From positions 521,993 through 585,992 of the forward strand of contig NZ_JAJNDB010000004.1 of the NCBI RefSeq assembly GCF_021026375.1: DNA of 64,000 bases. The letters are read 5' to 3'. Shown piece by piece: positions 17,436-25,187 of the stretch (the first letter of the stretch is position 1; the number at the start of each line of letters is the position of its first letter). Under the pieces are notes generated by a model. That model ran no database searches. It was not told the DNA's origin and saw only the letters and a list, made by a program, of their open reading frames with translations. The position numbers were made by a program, and so were the translations under genes. Origin of the DNA: Actinomycetospora endophytica (lineage in GTDB: Bacteria; Actinomycetota; Actinomycetes; Mycobacteriales; Pseudonocardiaceae).

Positions 17436-17636
17436 ATGTCTTCGCCGGCCGACCTGACATCGATGGCGCTGCCCGTTCTCGCCCGCCGATACGACTGCGA
17501 TCTGGTGGCGGCGAAGTCGATTCTCCACGAATGGGCGGAGAACACCTGCATCGACGTGGAGAACGTCGCCGCCTGGGTGCTGTGGGAGGCCCCGACCCTC
17601 GAGTCCACGCCTGCCGCCGATCTGGTGAGCCACTAG
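17436..17636 (+). CDS. Small ANTAR-like protein
   Basis: A 66-residue protein after a good CAGGAGCAGATC site. The stretch LPVLARRYDCDLVAAKSILH followed by EWAENTCIDVENVAAWVL follows the ANTAR helix pattern (LxxRxxCDxxxAxxxLxxxAxxTxxxxxxVA). ANTAR domains bind paired RNA hairpins to prevent termination. Here there is no receiver or GAF domain, so it would act constitutively or bind a partner. A GTG in the same frame slightly upstream could lengthen it. Identification is by pattern only. Confidence 0.5.
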   Translation: MSSPADLTSMALPVLARRYDCDLVAAKSILHEWAENTCIDVENVAAWVLWEAPTLESTPAADLVSH

Positions 17637-17765
17637 CCTGACCCGCCCGCGAGCGCCGTCGTTGACCATCGGCACGCGCGGCCCCTATTGTGAGACGCCC
17701 TGACTCATAATTCATTGGGTCGGAGTCCCGGGAGGGGACCGCGCGCGTCGAGGGGAGCCGCCGCC

Positions 17766-18368
17766 ATGTCACGGTCGACGGTGGCCGACGACCTCGAGCG
17801 AGCCACGCAGCGGGCCGGCCGCATCCCGGGAGAGCCCGGGATCTGGGTGTTCGTCCTCGCCGACATGACAGTGTTCGGCGCCTTCTTCGTCGTCTTCCTC
17901 GTGGTGCGCCTCGGGCAGCCGGAGGTCTTCGCCGCCTCGCGGCCGTCGCTCGAGGTCGGACTCGGGCTCGTCAACACCCTCGTGCTGATCACCAGCTCGG
18001 TGCTCGTGGCCCTCGGGGTACGACGAGCCCGGGATGGGCAGCGGGGGAGTGCGGCGCGCCTCGTGACCGCCGGGATGGCCTGCGGCCTCGCGTTCCTCGT
18101 GATCAAGGTGATCGAGTACTCGCTGGAGGTCGCGGCCGGTGTCGTCCCCACCACGAACGACTTCTTCATGTACTACTTCGTGCTCACCGGCATCCACGCC
18201 GCGCACGTGATCATGGGACTCGGTGGCCTCGCGGCCGTCCGCCGCACCCTGGGACGCCCCCGCCCGGGACCGCACGATCTCCGGACCGCCGAGACCGGCG
18301 CGACCTTCTGGCACATGGTCGACGCGCTGTGGATCGTGCTCTTCCCGCTCCTCTACCTGGCGGCCTGA
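17766..18368 (+). CDS. Cytochrome c oxidase subunit III-like (NorE-type) membrane protein
   Basis: A 200-residue protein with five transmembrane helices, the pattern of the short heme-copper oxidase subunit III family. Recognisable segments are RIPGEPGIWVFVLADMTVFG (start), IKVIEYSLEV, YYFVLTGIHAAHVIMGL and ATFWHMVDALWIVLFPLLYL (end). ATG 17766 follows GAGGGGAGCCGCCGCC. No subunit I or II gene is nearby, so it is either an accessory for an oxidase encoded elsewhere or NorE-like. The following membrane-protein gene is 30 bp downstream, so they likely form an operon. Confidence 0.75.
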   Translation: MSRSTVADDLERATQRAGRIPGEPGIWVFVLADMTVFGAFFVVFLVVRLGQPEVFAASRPSLEVGLGLVNTLVLITSSVLVALGVRRARDGQRGSAARLVTAGMACGLAFLVIKVIEYSLEVAAGVVPTTNDFFMYYFVLTGIHAAHVIMGLGGLAAVRRTLGRPRPGPHDLRTAETGATFWHMVDALWIVLFPLLYLAA

Positions 18369-18398
18369 AAGGCCGGCGGTCTGAAAGGACTCGCGACG

Positions 18399-19130
18399 AT
18401 GGTCTCCTCCCCGCAGCGGATCTGCGCCTGGGCCGGCCCGGTGTGTGCCGTGATCTGGATCGTCGGCCTGCTCGTCTGCGCCCACTTCATCCCGCCGACG
18501 GATCCGCAGGCGACCTCCCAGGAGGTCGCGACCTTCTACGCCGAGCACGCCGTCGGCATCCGGCTCGGAATGGTGCTCCTGCTCATCGGAGGGGTCCTCT
18601 ACCAACCGTGGGTGTCGGTGATCGCGGTCCAGATGAAGCGCATCGAGGGCCGGCAGCCGCCGCTGACCTACGTGCAGTTCGGTCTCGGGACGCTGTTCGT
18701 GCTGCTGTTCGTCCTCGCCGCCATCTTCTGGCAGACCGCCGCCTACCGTCCGCTCGAGGACGTCGTCATGACCCACCGCCTGGACGACATGGGGTGGTTC
18801 ATGTTCCTGATCTCGGTGCCGATCGTGACGGTGCAGGGCGTGGCCTTCGCCCTCGCCGTGTTCCGGGACCGCGAGGAACGGTACTTCCCGCGATGGTTCG
18901 GCTGGTTCCAGCTCTGGGCCCAGGTCGTGTTCCTCCCGGGGACGTTCATCCCGCTCTTCAAGGACGGACCGCTCGCCTGGAACGGGATGTTCGCGTTCTG
19001 GATCCCCGCCGCGGCCTTCACGGTCTGGATGTGCTTGACGACCTGGGCGCTCCTGCGGGCGATCCGGGTCGAGGACCCCCACCGGACGCTCGAGACCGTC
19101 GAGGGCCCGCGGAACTCGGCGATGGCCTGA
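18399..19130 (+). CDS. Seven-helix membrane protein of unknown function
   Basis: A 243-residue integral membrane protein with roughly six to seven helices. It starts MVSSPQRICAWAGPVCAVIW and contains an early loop HFIPPTDPQATSQEVATFYA, the helix WVSVIAVQMKRIE, and DMGWFMFLISVPIV. I recognise no named domain. It follows the oxidase III-like gene by 30 bp and ends 6 bp before a convergent crotonase-family gene. The pairing suggests a role at the membrane with a respiratory or oxygenase system, which is inference. Confidence 0.6.
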   Translation: MVSSPQRICAWAGPVCAVIWIVGLLVCAHFIPPTDPQATSQEVATFYAEHAVGIRLGMVLLLIGGVLYQPWVSVIAVQMKRIEGRQPPLTYVQFGLGTLFVLLFVLAAIFWQTAAYRPLEDVVMTHRLDDMGWFMFLISVPIVTVQGVAFALAVFRDREERYFPRWFGWFQLWAQVVFLPGTFIPLFKDGPLAWNGMFAFWIPAAAFTVWMCLTTWALLRAIRVEDPHRTLETVEGPRNSAMA

Positions 19131-19136
19131 GGCTGC

Positions 19137-19937
19137 TCAGCCGAGCGTCGGCGTCCGGGGCGCGAACTCGGGACGACGCTTCTCCCGGAAGGCCGCCATC
19201 GCCTCGTCGAAGTCCGGGTGGTTCCGGAGGCGGCCCTGTTCGGACGCCTCGTGGACCAACTGGTCGGACAGGTCGGTGCTCAGTCCGCGGTGGTGCGCGG
19301 CCTTGACGGCCGCGACGCTCGACGGCAGGCCCTCGAAGCGCCGGGCGATCTCCTCGGCGGCCGGGACCGCGGCCCCGTCGTCGCACACGCGGTTCACGAG
19401 GCCCCACGCGAGGGCGTCGGACGCCGAGACGTCACCGCCGAGCATGGCGAGCTCGTTGGCCCGGCCGAGCCCGATCAGCCGGGGGAGCAACCACGTCGCG
19501 CCGGTGTCGGGCAGCAGCCCCACCTTGACGAACGAGAGCTGGATGCGGGCCGTCCCGTCCGCGACCCGGAGGTCGCTGGCCAGGGCGAGGGAGGCTCCGG
19601 CGCCCGCGGCCACGCCGTTGATCGCGGCGATGATCGGGATCCGGAGGGAGGTCATGGTCTCGATCAGCGGGTTCCAGGTGTCGCGGAGCACGGCCTCGGG
19701 GTCCGCGATCCCGGCCTTGACGTCGGCGCCCGAACAGAACGACCGGCCCGCTCCGGTCAGGATCACCGACCGGACCTCCGGGTCCCCCTCGAGCGCGCGG
19801 AAGCCGTCCAGGAGCATCTGCCCCATCGGCGGCGTGACCGCGTTCATCCGGTCGGGACGGTTGATCGCGACGACGCCGACCGAACCCCGCCGTTCCCAGG
19901 TGACCTCGCGCCCGGCGTCGGGAGCATCGTCCGTCAT
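19137..19937 (-). CDS. Enoyl-CoA hydratase/isomerase (PaaG-like)
   Basis: A 266-residue crotonase-fold protein. The oxyanion-hole segments are VILTGAGRSFCSGADVKAG (near residue 60) and AAINGVAAGAGASLALASD (near 105). The segment KVGLLPDTGATWLLPRLIGL is the PaaG signature (Asp where hydratases have Glu), pointing to an isomerase such as 1,2-epoxyphenylacetyl-CoA isomerase or a related ring- or double-bond isomerase. It is the last gene of a three-gene minus-strand set with the amine-oxidase-like and LLM genes. The substrate is unknown. Confidence 0.8.
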   Translation of the reverse strand: MTDDAPDAGREVTWERRGSVGVVAINRPDRMNAVTPPMGQMLLDGFRALEGDPEVRSVILTGAGRSFCSGADVKAGIADPEAVLRDTWNPLIETMTSLRIPIIAAINGVAAGAGASLALASDLRVADGTARIQLSFVKVGLLPDTGATWLLPRLIGLGRANELAMLGGDVSASDALAWGLVNRVCDDGAAVPAAEEIARRFEGLPSSVAAVKAAHHRGLSTDLSDQLVHEASEQGRLRNHPDFDEAMAAFREKRRPEFAPRTPTLG

Positions 19938-19968
19938 CGTGTGCTGCCTCCTCGTCGAAGCCGGGATC

Positions 19969-21288
19969 TCAGTGCCACGTCTCGACGACGCGGCGCGCGG
20001 TGCGCTCGCCGCCCAGGACGGCCCGTTCCACGCCGCCGGAACCGAACAGCGCGCTGGTGACGTGCACCGGGCCGGCCGGCAGCCGGGAGCGGACCTGCTT
20101 GATCCCCTGCCAGTACCCGGGGAAGGGCAGGTATCCGGTTCGGGGCCAGCGGCTGACGCTGCTCAGATCGCGCCGGCCTCGCAGCGAGGGGTAGTAGGTC
20201 TCGACGAACCCGGCGGCCCAGTCGGCGATCTCGTCGTCGGTCCCGGCCATCAACCGGGCCGTGGCCCCGGCCTCGGTGAACACGGTGACGAGCGTGTGGC
20301 CCGCGGGAGCGCGGTCGCGTGACTTGTTCTGCTGCATCATCACGAGCAGCGCGTCGTCGGACTCGCGGGTAGGGACCAGCACGGAGTAGGCGTCGGTGGG
20401 GGAGGGCGCGGCGTACCCGAGCGAGATGCTCATCAGCGGGACGTCGCGCAGCTTCTCCCCGAAGTCGCCGGCCACCCCGTCCAGCGCCGGCCACATGGCG
20501 CGGGCGTCGTGGTACGAGATCGCGAGGACGCCGGCGTCGGCGGCGAGGGTCGCCGACCCGGAGGCGGTCTCGTAGGTGACCTCGACCCCGTCGTCGCCGT
20601 CGGCGATCTTGGTGACCTCGGCGCCGCAGCGGACGTCGACCGACCGGGCGAGGGTCTCGGGCAGCGCCGCCATGCCGCCGGTGACGGCGTAGGCGGGACG
20701 GGTCCCGACGGCGAGGGCGGCCAGGACGGACAGGCCGCTCGTGCCGTCGACCCCGGTCCCGGCGAACGCCCGCACGATGGGGTCGACGACCCACTCGGTG
20801 ACCTCGTCGTCGAAGTAGCGGTCGCAGAACTCCCGGGCGGTGCCGTGGTCGTCGGCCTGGCTGGTCAGCGCGTACGGGTCGAGCCGCCGCAGCGTCGGGA
20901 CGAGCCGTGCGAGCCCTCGGGCCGCGGTGAGCTTGCCGCGGGTGGAGAGGATCGGGCTGCGGGCCAGGGACAGCGGTTTCCGGCGGTCGACGGTGATCGC
21001 CCGGCCCTGGCGGAGGACGTCGGCGACCGGGCCGGCGGGGACGACGTCGAGTCCGACCTCCTCGGCCAGCCCGAGGTAGTGGGTGAACGAGCCGTTGATC
21101 AGGTCGGCGCCGGTGTCGACGACGTAGCCGCCCGTCCGCTCGGTGCGGGCGAGCCCGCCCACGCCGGCCGCGCGTTCGAGGAGGACGACCTCGGCGCCGG
21201 CAGCGCGCAGCCGGTAGGCCGCCGCCAGGCCCGAGAGGCCACCCCCGACGACGACGACCCGGCGGCCCGCCGGTCCGCCGGCCGTCAC
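19969..21288 (-). CDS. FAD-dependent amine oxidase / protoporphyrinogen oxidase-like protein
   Basis: A 439-residue flavoprotein with an N-terminal FAD site VVVVGGGLSGLAAAYRLRAA, the second dinucleotide-site motif GGLARTERTGGYVVDTGAD, an internal substrate domain, and the C-terminal FAD contact TGYLPFPGYWQGIKQVR. The layout fits protoporphyrinogen oxidase, phytoene desaturase and monoamine-oxidase relatives. Its start overlaps the stop of the LLM gene (ATGA) and it is followed 31 bp later by the crotonase gene, so it shares their pathway. No haem or carotenoid genes are adjacent, arguing for another substrate. Confidence 0.75.
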   Translation of the reverse strand: MTAGGPAGRRVVVVGGGLSGLAAAYRLRAAGAEVVLLERAAGVGGLARTERTGGYVVDTGADLINGSFTHYLGLAEEVGLDVVPAGPVADVLRQGRAITVDRRKPLSLARSPILSTRGKLTAARGLARLVPTLRRLDPYALTSQADDHGTAREFCDRYFDDEVTEWVVDPIVRAFAGTGVDGTSGLSVLAALAVGTRPAYAVTGGMAALPETLARSVDVRCGAEVTKIADGDDGVEVTYETASGSATLAADAGVLAISYHDARAMWPALDGVAGDFGEKLRDVPLMSISLGYAAPSPTDAYSVLVPTRESDDALLVMMQQNKSRDRAPAGHTLVTVFTEAGATARLMAGTDDEIADWAAGFVETYYPSLRGRRDLSSVSRWPRTGYLPFPGYWQGIKQVRSRLPAGPVHVTSALFGSGGVERAVLGGERTARRVVETWH

Positions 21289-22343
21289 GCGCGCTCCGCC
21301 GCCGCGGCGGCGGGCCGGAGGGCGCCGTGGCCGAAGGCGCCGACGATCTGGTCGAACGCGTCCTCGCTCTCCTCGGGCGTGAACGGCGGCACGTACGGGG
21401 TGTGCAGCGCGAGGTGGTCGACGACGCCCTCGTACCGCGCGGCCTTCTGCCGGGCCTCCTCGGGCGTGCCGGTGATGCTCAGGATCTCCACGAGCTCGTC
21501 CGGGGTGTGCTCGAACGCGGCGAGGCCCTCGGAGCGCAGCCGGCCGCGCAGCTCACCGACCTGCTCACCCAGGCCGTGGAGCTCCACCACGGGGTCGCTC
21601 ACCGGGTGGACGACGTAGAAGCCGACCTGGCGGCGAGCGCGGGCCATGGCGACGTCGCGGTCGGGGTGCACGCAGCAGATGGTGAACACCGTCGTCTCGA
21701 CGTCGGACAGCGAGCGGCCGGCCTTGTCGGCCCCGGCGGCGATCCGCGGCGTCACCGACTCCTGCAGGAACTCCGGGGTGGCGAAGTAGCCGAGCCAGCC
21801 GTCCGCCTTGCGCCCGCACAGCTCCAGCAGCTTCGGCCCCATCGCGGCCAGCGCGATCGGGACCTGCGGACGGGGGAGCTCCCGGACTCCCCAGGGGTTC
21901 AGTGTCAACGGGTCGAAGCGGTAGTGCTTCCCCTCGAACTTCTCGGCGTCACCGGTGTTGAGGTAGTCGAAGGAGCGGCGGAGGACCTCGATGTACTCGG
22001 ACATCCGGCCCAGCGGGTGGCTCGCGTCGGTCGAGTGGAACCGGCGCAGGAACTCGGGGACCCCGGTGCCGATCCCGAGGAGCATCCGTCCGCCCGACAT
22101 CTCGTCGATGTCGGCCGCGGCGTTCGCGGTCTCGAACGGGCTGCGGGGGAGAGCCGCCGCGAGCCCGGTCCCGAGGGTGGCCCGCTCGGTGCTCAGCGCG
22201 CACGTGCCCAGCATCGTGAAGGGGTTCCGGTAGACCTCGTAGACCCACGTGGCGTCGAAGCCCGCCGCGTCGGCGCGCTGCGCCATGCGGGGCACGTTCG
22301 CCATCGGCCCGGTCCGGCTGGGGATGGTCACGCCGAGACGCAT
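21285..22343 (-). CDS. LLM-class (F420- or FMN-dependent) oxidoreductase
   Basis: A 352-residue luciferase-like monooxygenase-fold protein. It opens MRLGVTIPSRTGPMANVPRM, has TWVYEVYRNPFTMLG and LGTGLAAALPRSPF, then GGRMLLGIGTG near residue 100 and a KADGWLGYFATPEF segment. The arrangement matches actinobacterial F420-dependent LLM enzymes. It is the promoter-proximal gene of the LLM / amine-oxidase-like / PaaG-like operon. A 5-3-5 inverted repeat lies about 70 bp upstream. The substrate could be a lipid or cyclic ketone intermediate; this is inference. Confidence 0.82.
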   Translation of the reverse strand: MRLGVTIPSRTGPMANVPRMAQRADAAGFDATWVYEVYRNPFTMLGTCALSTERATLGTGLAAALPRSPFETANAAADIDEMSGGRMLLGIGTGVPEFLRRFHSTDASHPLGRMSEYIEVLRRSFDYLNTGDAEKFEGKHYRFDPLTLNPWGVRELPRPQVPIALAAMGPKLLELCGRKADGWLGYFATPEFLQESVTPRIAAGADKAGRSLSDVETTVFTICCVHPDRDVAMARARRQVGFYVVHPVSDPVVELHGLGEQVGELRGRLRSEGLAAFEHTPDELVEILSITGTPEEARQKAARYEGVVDHLALHTPYVPPFTPEESEDAFDQIVGAFGHGALRPAAAAAERA

Positions 22344-22997
22344 GGTGCTCCTTGGTGCGGTCGGGGGCGAGGTCGCCGACGCCGAGGGACCGACCGGTCG
22401 ACCTCAGACTGACAGTGACTCTCACTTTCGCAGTGGGTGCCATCCTGGTGGTGGGTCCCGCAAAAGTCCAGACGGGCCGGCCGGCCGGCCGGTGTCACCG
22501 GTGTGGTCGCGGCCGGGCCAGGCGGGCGACGATGACGTCCCGGTGATCACGCGTGCCTGGCCTCCGCCATCTGAACATCATCACCACGCGAATGGTGAAT
22601 CGGTCCTCATAAGAAAATTCCCACCGACCTCGAGAACTCGACGCCGATTGTCACGCACCGTCGTCCCGGATCGATCTCACTCTCGGTCGCGGCATGAATT
22701 GCGGCAGTGACCGACGCAATTGTCCCGCGGACCGGACGGCGGGCCCCGAAGTGCGGATCTCTTCACTGAAACCCCTGGTCCGGGTTGGTCTCCGGTCACC
22801 TCGGACTGCTTCTCCCGGATCCTCGAGCAGTCGGTCATGACACATCCTTGACACCGAACCGCGTCCCTGATGCTCTGGTCGGAGAAAGTGATTCGGGGGC
22901 TTTACCGAGATCTGTCGTCCGGGTTCGTCCTGGACGATGCGCGTCTTCCCCCGGTGGGGAGAGAATTCGATCGCGAGGATCGACGGGGGGTGGCTCC
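22344..22997. promoter_or_regulatory. 650 bp intergenic region with relatively AT-rich patch
   Basis: No gene is supported here. AGTGA-CTC-TCACT at 22414-22426 is a perfect short inverted repeat upstream of the LLM gene, and CGACCGGTCG lies just before it. The stretch about 22560-22700 is clearly less GC-rich than the flanks (ATAAGAAAATTCC near 22610). TTGACA at 22848-22853 could be a -35 box for the plus-strand receiver-like gene. A run of GGCC repeats lies near 22475-22495. Confidence 0.4.
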
Positions 22998-23420
22998 GTG
23001 ACCGTACGGGACATCGGGTCACGGCTCGGCGACGGCGTGCTCGTGGCCGTCGCCGAGGTGCCCGTCGTGCGGGTGCTGTTGATCCTCCGGGAGCACCGGC
23101 TGCTGGCCGACGTGCTGGCGCACCACCTGCACGACGAGCCGCGCCTCCTGTTCGCCGGTCGGGCCGACGGGACCGAGGACCATGCGGCTGCGATCGTCCG
23201 GACGCGGGCCGACGCCGTCGTCACCACCGATCCGGAGGTCGCGCGGTCCGTGCTCGCGCGGTTCCCGCTGATCGCCGTGGTGGTCCTGGCGGCGGGTGAC
23301 CGTCACTGCGAGCCGGTGACCGTGACCCGTCCGGGGGTGACGGCGTGGATCCCGCGCTCGTGCGGCGTGGACGAGCTCCTGCACGTGCTGCGCGAGCTGC
23401 CGGCCCGAGACGACCGGTGA
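22998..23420 (+). CDS. Degenerate receiver-like protein without output domain (1)
   Basis: A 140-residue protein starting at GTG. VVRVLLILREHRLLADVLAH aligns with the start of NarL-type receivers (VLLVDDHxLLREGL), but the acidic pair is replaced by Arg-Glu, the phospho-Asp strand reads ADAVVTTDPEVA, and the switch Lys region reads TAWIPRSC. The helix-turn-helix that normally follows is missing; the protein stops after the last receiver helix (ELLHVLRELPARDD). It should not be phosphorylated in the usual way and may be a protein-interaction module. A related protein follows 106 bp downstream. Confidence 0.6.
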   Translation: MTVRDIGSRLGDGVLVAVAEVPVVRVLLILREHRLLADVLAHHLHDEPRLLFAGRADGTEDHAAAIVRTRADAVVTTDPEVARSVLARFPLIAVVVLAAGDRHCEPVTVTRPGVTAWIPRSCGVDELLHVLRELPARDDR

Positions 23421-23526
23421 GGCGCCCGCACTCTCGTCGCCCCGGCAGGACCGCCGGACCGTTCCACAGGATTCACCCAGGTTCGTGCGGGCTCCCACCA
23501 AGGATCGGGCGACATGCTGACTCACC

Positions 23527-24051
23527 GTGAAGCCAGAGACGGCCGCCCGGGTCGCGGAGAGCTGGTACCGGATCGCCGGCGAGGTCGGCGACCCGGGAGG
23601 CTGCCGGGAACTCGATCCGGTGGCGCTCGCCGACGGTGAACGTCTCCGGGTCGACGTCGTGGGTATGCCCGACCTCGCCGCCGCACTGGCCGAGCTGGCC
23701 GCCCCGGCGTGGGACGTCCGCGCCGTGGACACCGACCGGGCGGTGTCGGCGCGGGCCGACGCCGTCGTCGTCCACGCCCCCCGGGCGTCCCGGGTCACGA
23801 CGATCCGCGCCGCGGCGGTCCGGGCCCGGCTGGTCGCGACGTTCCGCGGTCCGGCTCCCGGTCCGGCGCGCGAGGTGGCCCTGCGGGCGGGGGTCGACGC
23901 GTGTGTCCAGGGCTCGTCGGCCGCCGTGGTGGCGACCTATCTCGGTCACCTGTGCGGTCGGCCGGTGGAGCGCGATGCTCCGGACGGGATCGGGGAGCCG
24001 GCGTCACCGGCGGCCGCGTCGCCGAGCAGCTCGGCGACGGTCGCGAGGTAA
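23527..24051 (+). CDS. Degenerate receiver-like protein (2)
   Basis: A 174-residue protein starting at GTG. After a short helical N-terminus it has the same alternating strand/helix plan as the preceding gene: RVDVVGMPDLAAALAELA, ADAVVVHAPRASRVTT, ARLVATFRGPAPGPA, GVDACVQGSSAAVVATYLGH. No phospho-acceptor Asp or conserved Lys is present, and the C-terminus is low-complexity. Its last about 106 bp overlap the 3' end of the convergent glycosyltransferase gene. The family assignment is by pattern only. Confidence 0.5.
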   Translation: MKPETAARVAESWYRIAGEVGDPGGCRELDPVALADGERLRVDVVGMPDLAAALAELAAPAWDVRAVDTDRAVSARADAVVVHAPRASRVTTIRAAAVRARLVATFRGPAPGPAREVALRAGVDACVQGSSAAVVATYLGHLCGRPVERDAPDGIGEPASPAAASPSSSATVAR

Positions 24052-25187
24052 CGACGGCGCTGGTGCTCCCAGCGCAGCGGTTCGCTCGTCGCCCGGGCGG
24101 CGGCGACCAGCGCGGCCCTCCGGGCCGGATCCCGGTGCAGCGCCAGCAGGACCTGGGCGAGGTCGTCGGGATCGTCGGCGGCGAAGAGCGCCACGGAGTC
24201 GCCGAACGTCTCCTGCATCGAGCGGGTCCGCGACGAGACCACGGGCAGGCCCATCGCGACGAAGTCGAAGACCTTGCCGGGCAGGGCGACGTCGCGGAAC
24301 GGGTCCGGGCGCACGGCGAGCACCCCGATGTCGGCCCGGCCGAGCGCCGCGACGAGGTCCGGCATCGGGACGAACCGGCCGCTGAACGCGACGAGGCCGA
24401 CGATGTCGAGGTTCTCCGCCAGGTGGCGCAACCGCGGCAGGTCGGAGCCGTCGCCGTAGACCTCGAGGCGCAGCCCCGGGATCCGCCCCCGCAGCCGGGC
24501 CACGGACCGCAGGACGGTGTCGAGGCCGTAGTGCTCCTCGACCGTCCCGTGGCTGATCAGCGTGAAGGTCCCGGTCCCGGCGGTCTCCCGTTCGGCCGGC
24601 GGGACGAACACCCCGGGATCGGCCCCGTCCATGACGGTCGTGACGCGCGCCGGGTCGGCGCCGCGGCCGACGAACGTCTCCCGCATCTGCTCGGTCGGGG
24701 TGATCGCGTGGTCTGCCACGGCGATGGCGCGCTGCTCGAGGACCTCGAGGAGCCGCACGACGGGGTGCGTGGGCCCGACGCCGAACTTGGTCGCGAAGAA
24801 CTCCGGCATGCACTCCTGCAGGTCGAGCAGGACGCGTGCCCCCAGCGCCCGGGGCAGGAGCCCGGCGAGCACCAGGACATCCGGCAGCGAGTGGATCTGG
24901 ACGAGGCGGTACCGGCGCCGGAGGTGCCGGGCCGCCACCAGGATCGTCGCCGCGACGAGGAACGCGGCGTACTCGACGGCGTAGCCCGCCGCACCACCGC
25001 CCTGGCGGTGGCGCAGCGGGACGCGACGGATCCGGACCGCGCCGAGCTGCTCGCGGGCCGGCTCGCCCGGGGCGCGCAGGCAGATCACGTCGACGTCGAA
25101 ACCGTCCTCGGCGAGGGCCTGGGCGGCCCGCGCGACGCGGCTGTCCCGGGGCACGTAGTGCTGGCGCACCACGCACGCGCGCCTCAC
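23946..25187 (-). CDS. GT4-family glycosyltransferase
   Basis: A 413-residue GT-B enzyme. The N-terminal domain begins VRRACVVRQHYVPRDSRVAR, a start common to actinobacterial GT4 enzymes, and has IHSLPDVLVLAGLLPRALGA. The C-terminal domain carries TLISHGTVEEHYGLDTVLRS, LEVYGDGSDLPRLRHLA and the donor-site stretch PGKVFDFVAMGLPVVSS. It probably adds a sugar to the repeat unit of the surface glycan. Its GTG overlaps the stop of the lipoprotein gene (GTGA) and it is the last gene of the minus-strand glycan operon. The extreme C-terminus overlaps the receiver-like gene on the other strand. Confidence 0.82.
   Translation of the reverse strand: MRRACVVRQHYVPRDSRVARAAQALAEDGFDVDVICLRAPGEPAREQLGAVRIRRVPLRHRQGGGAAGYAVEYAAFLVAATILVAARHLRRRYRLVQIHSLPDVLVLAGLLPRALGARVLLDLQECMPEFFATKFGVGPTHPVVRLLEVLEQRAIAVADHAITPTEQMRETFVGRGADPARVTTVMDGADPGVFVPPAERETAGTGTFTLISHGTVEEHYGLDTVLRSVARLRGRIPGLRLEVYGDGSDLPRLRHLAENLDIVGLVAFSGRFVPMPDLVAALGRADIGVLAVRPDPFRDVALPGKVFDFVAMGLPVVSSRTRSMQETFGDSVALFAADDPDDLAQVLLALHRDPARRAALVAAARATSEPLRWEHQRRRYLATVAELLGDAAAGDAGSPIPSGASRSTGRPHR

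Noticed and set aside
17766..18368. Part of a full cytochrome c oxidase operon
   Set aside because: No subunit I, II or IV gene, haem A synthase or assembly gene lies nearby.
22473..22500. GGCC-repeat run as a possible mobile-element end or CRISPR-like repeat
   Set aside because: It is a single low-complexity GC run with no spacer structure, target duplication or transposase.
22998..23420. Complete NarL-type response regulator
   Set aside because: The helix-turn-helix and the phosphorylation residues are absent, and the frame stops after the receiver-like part.
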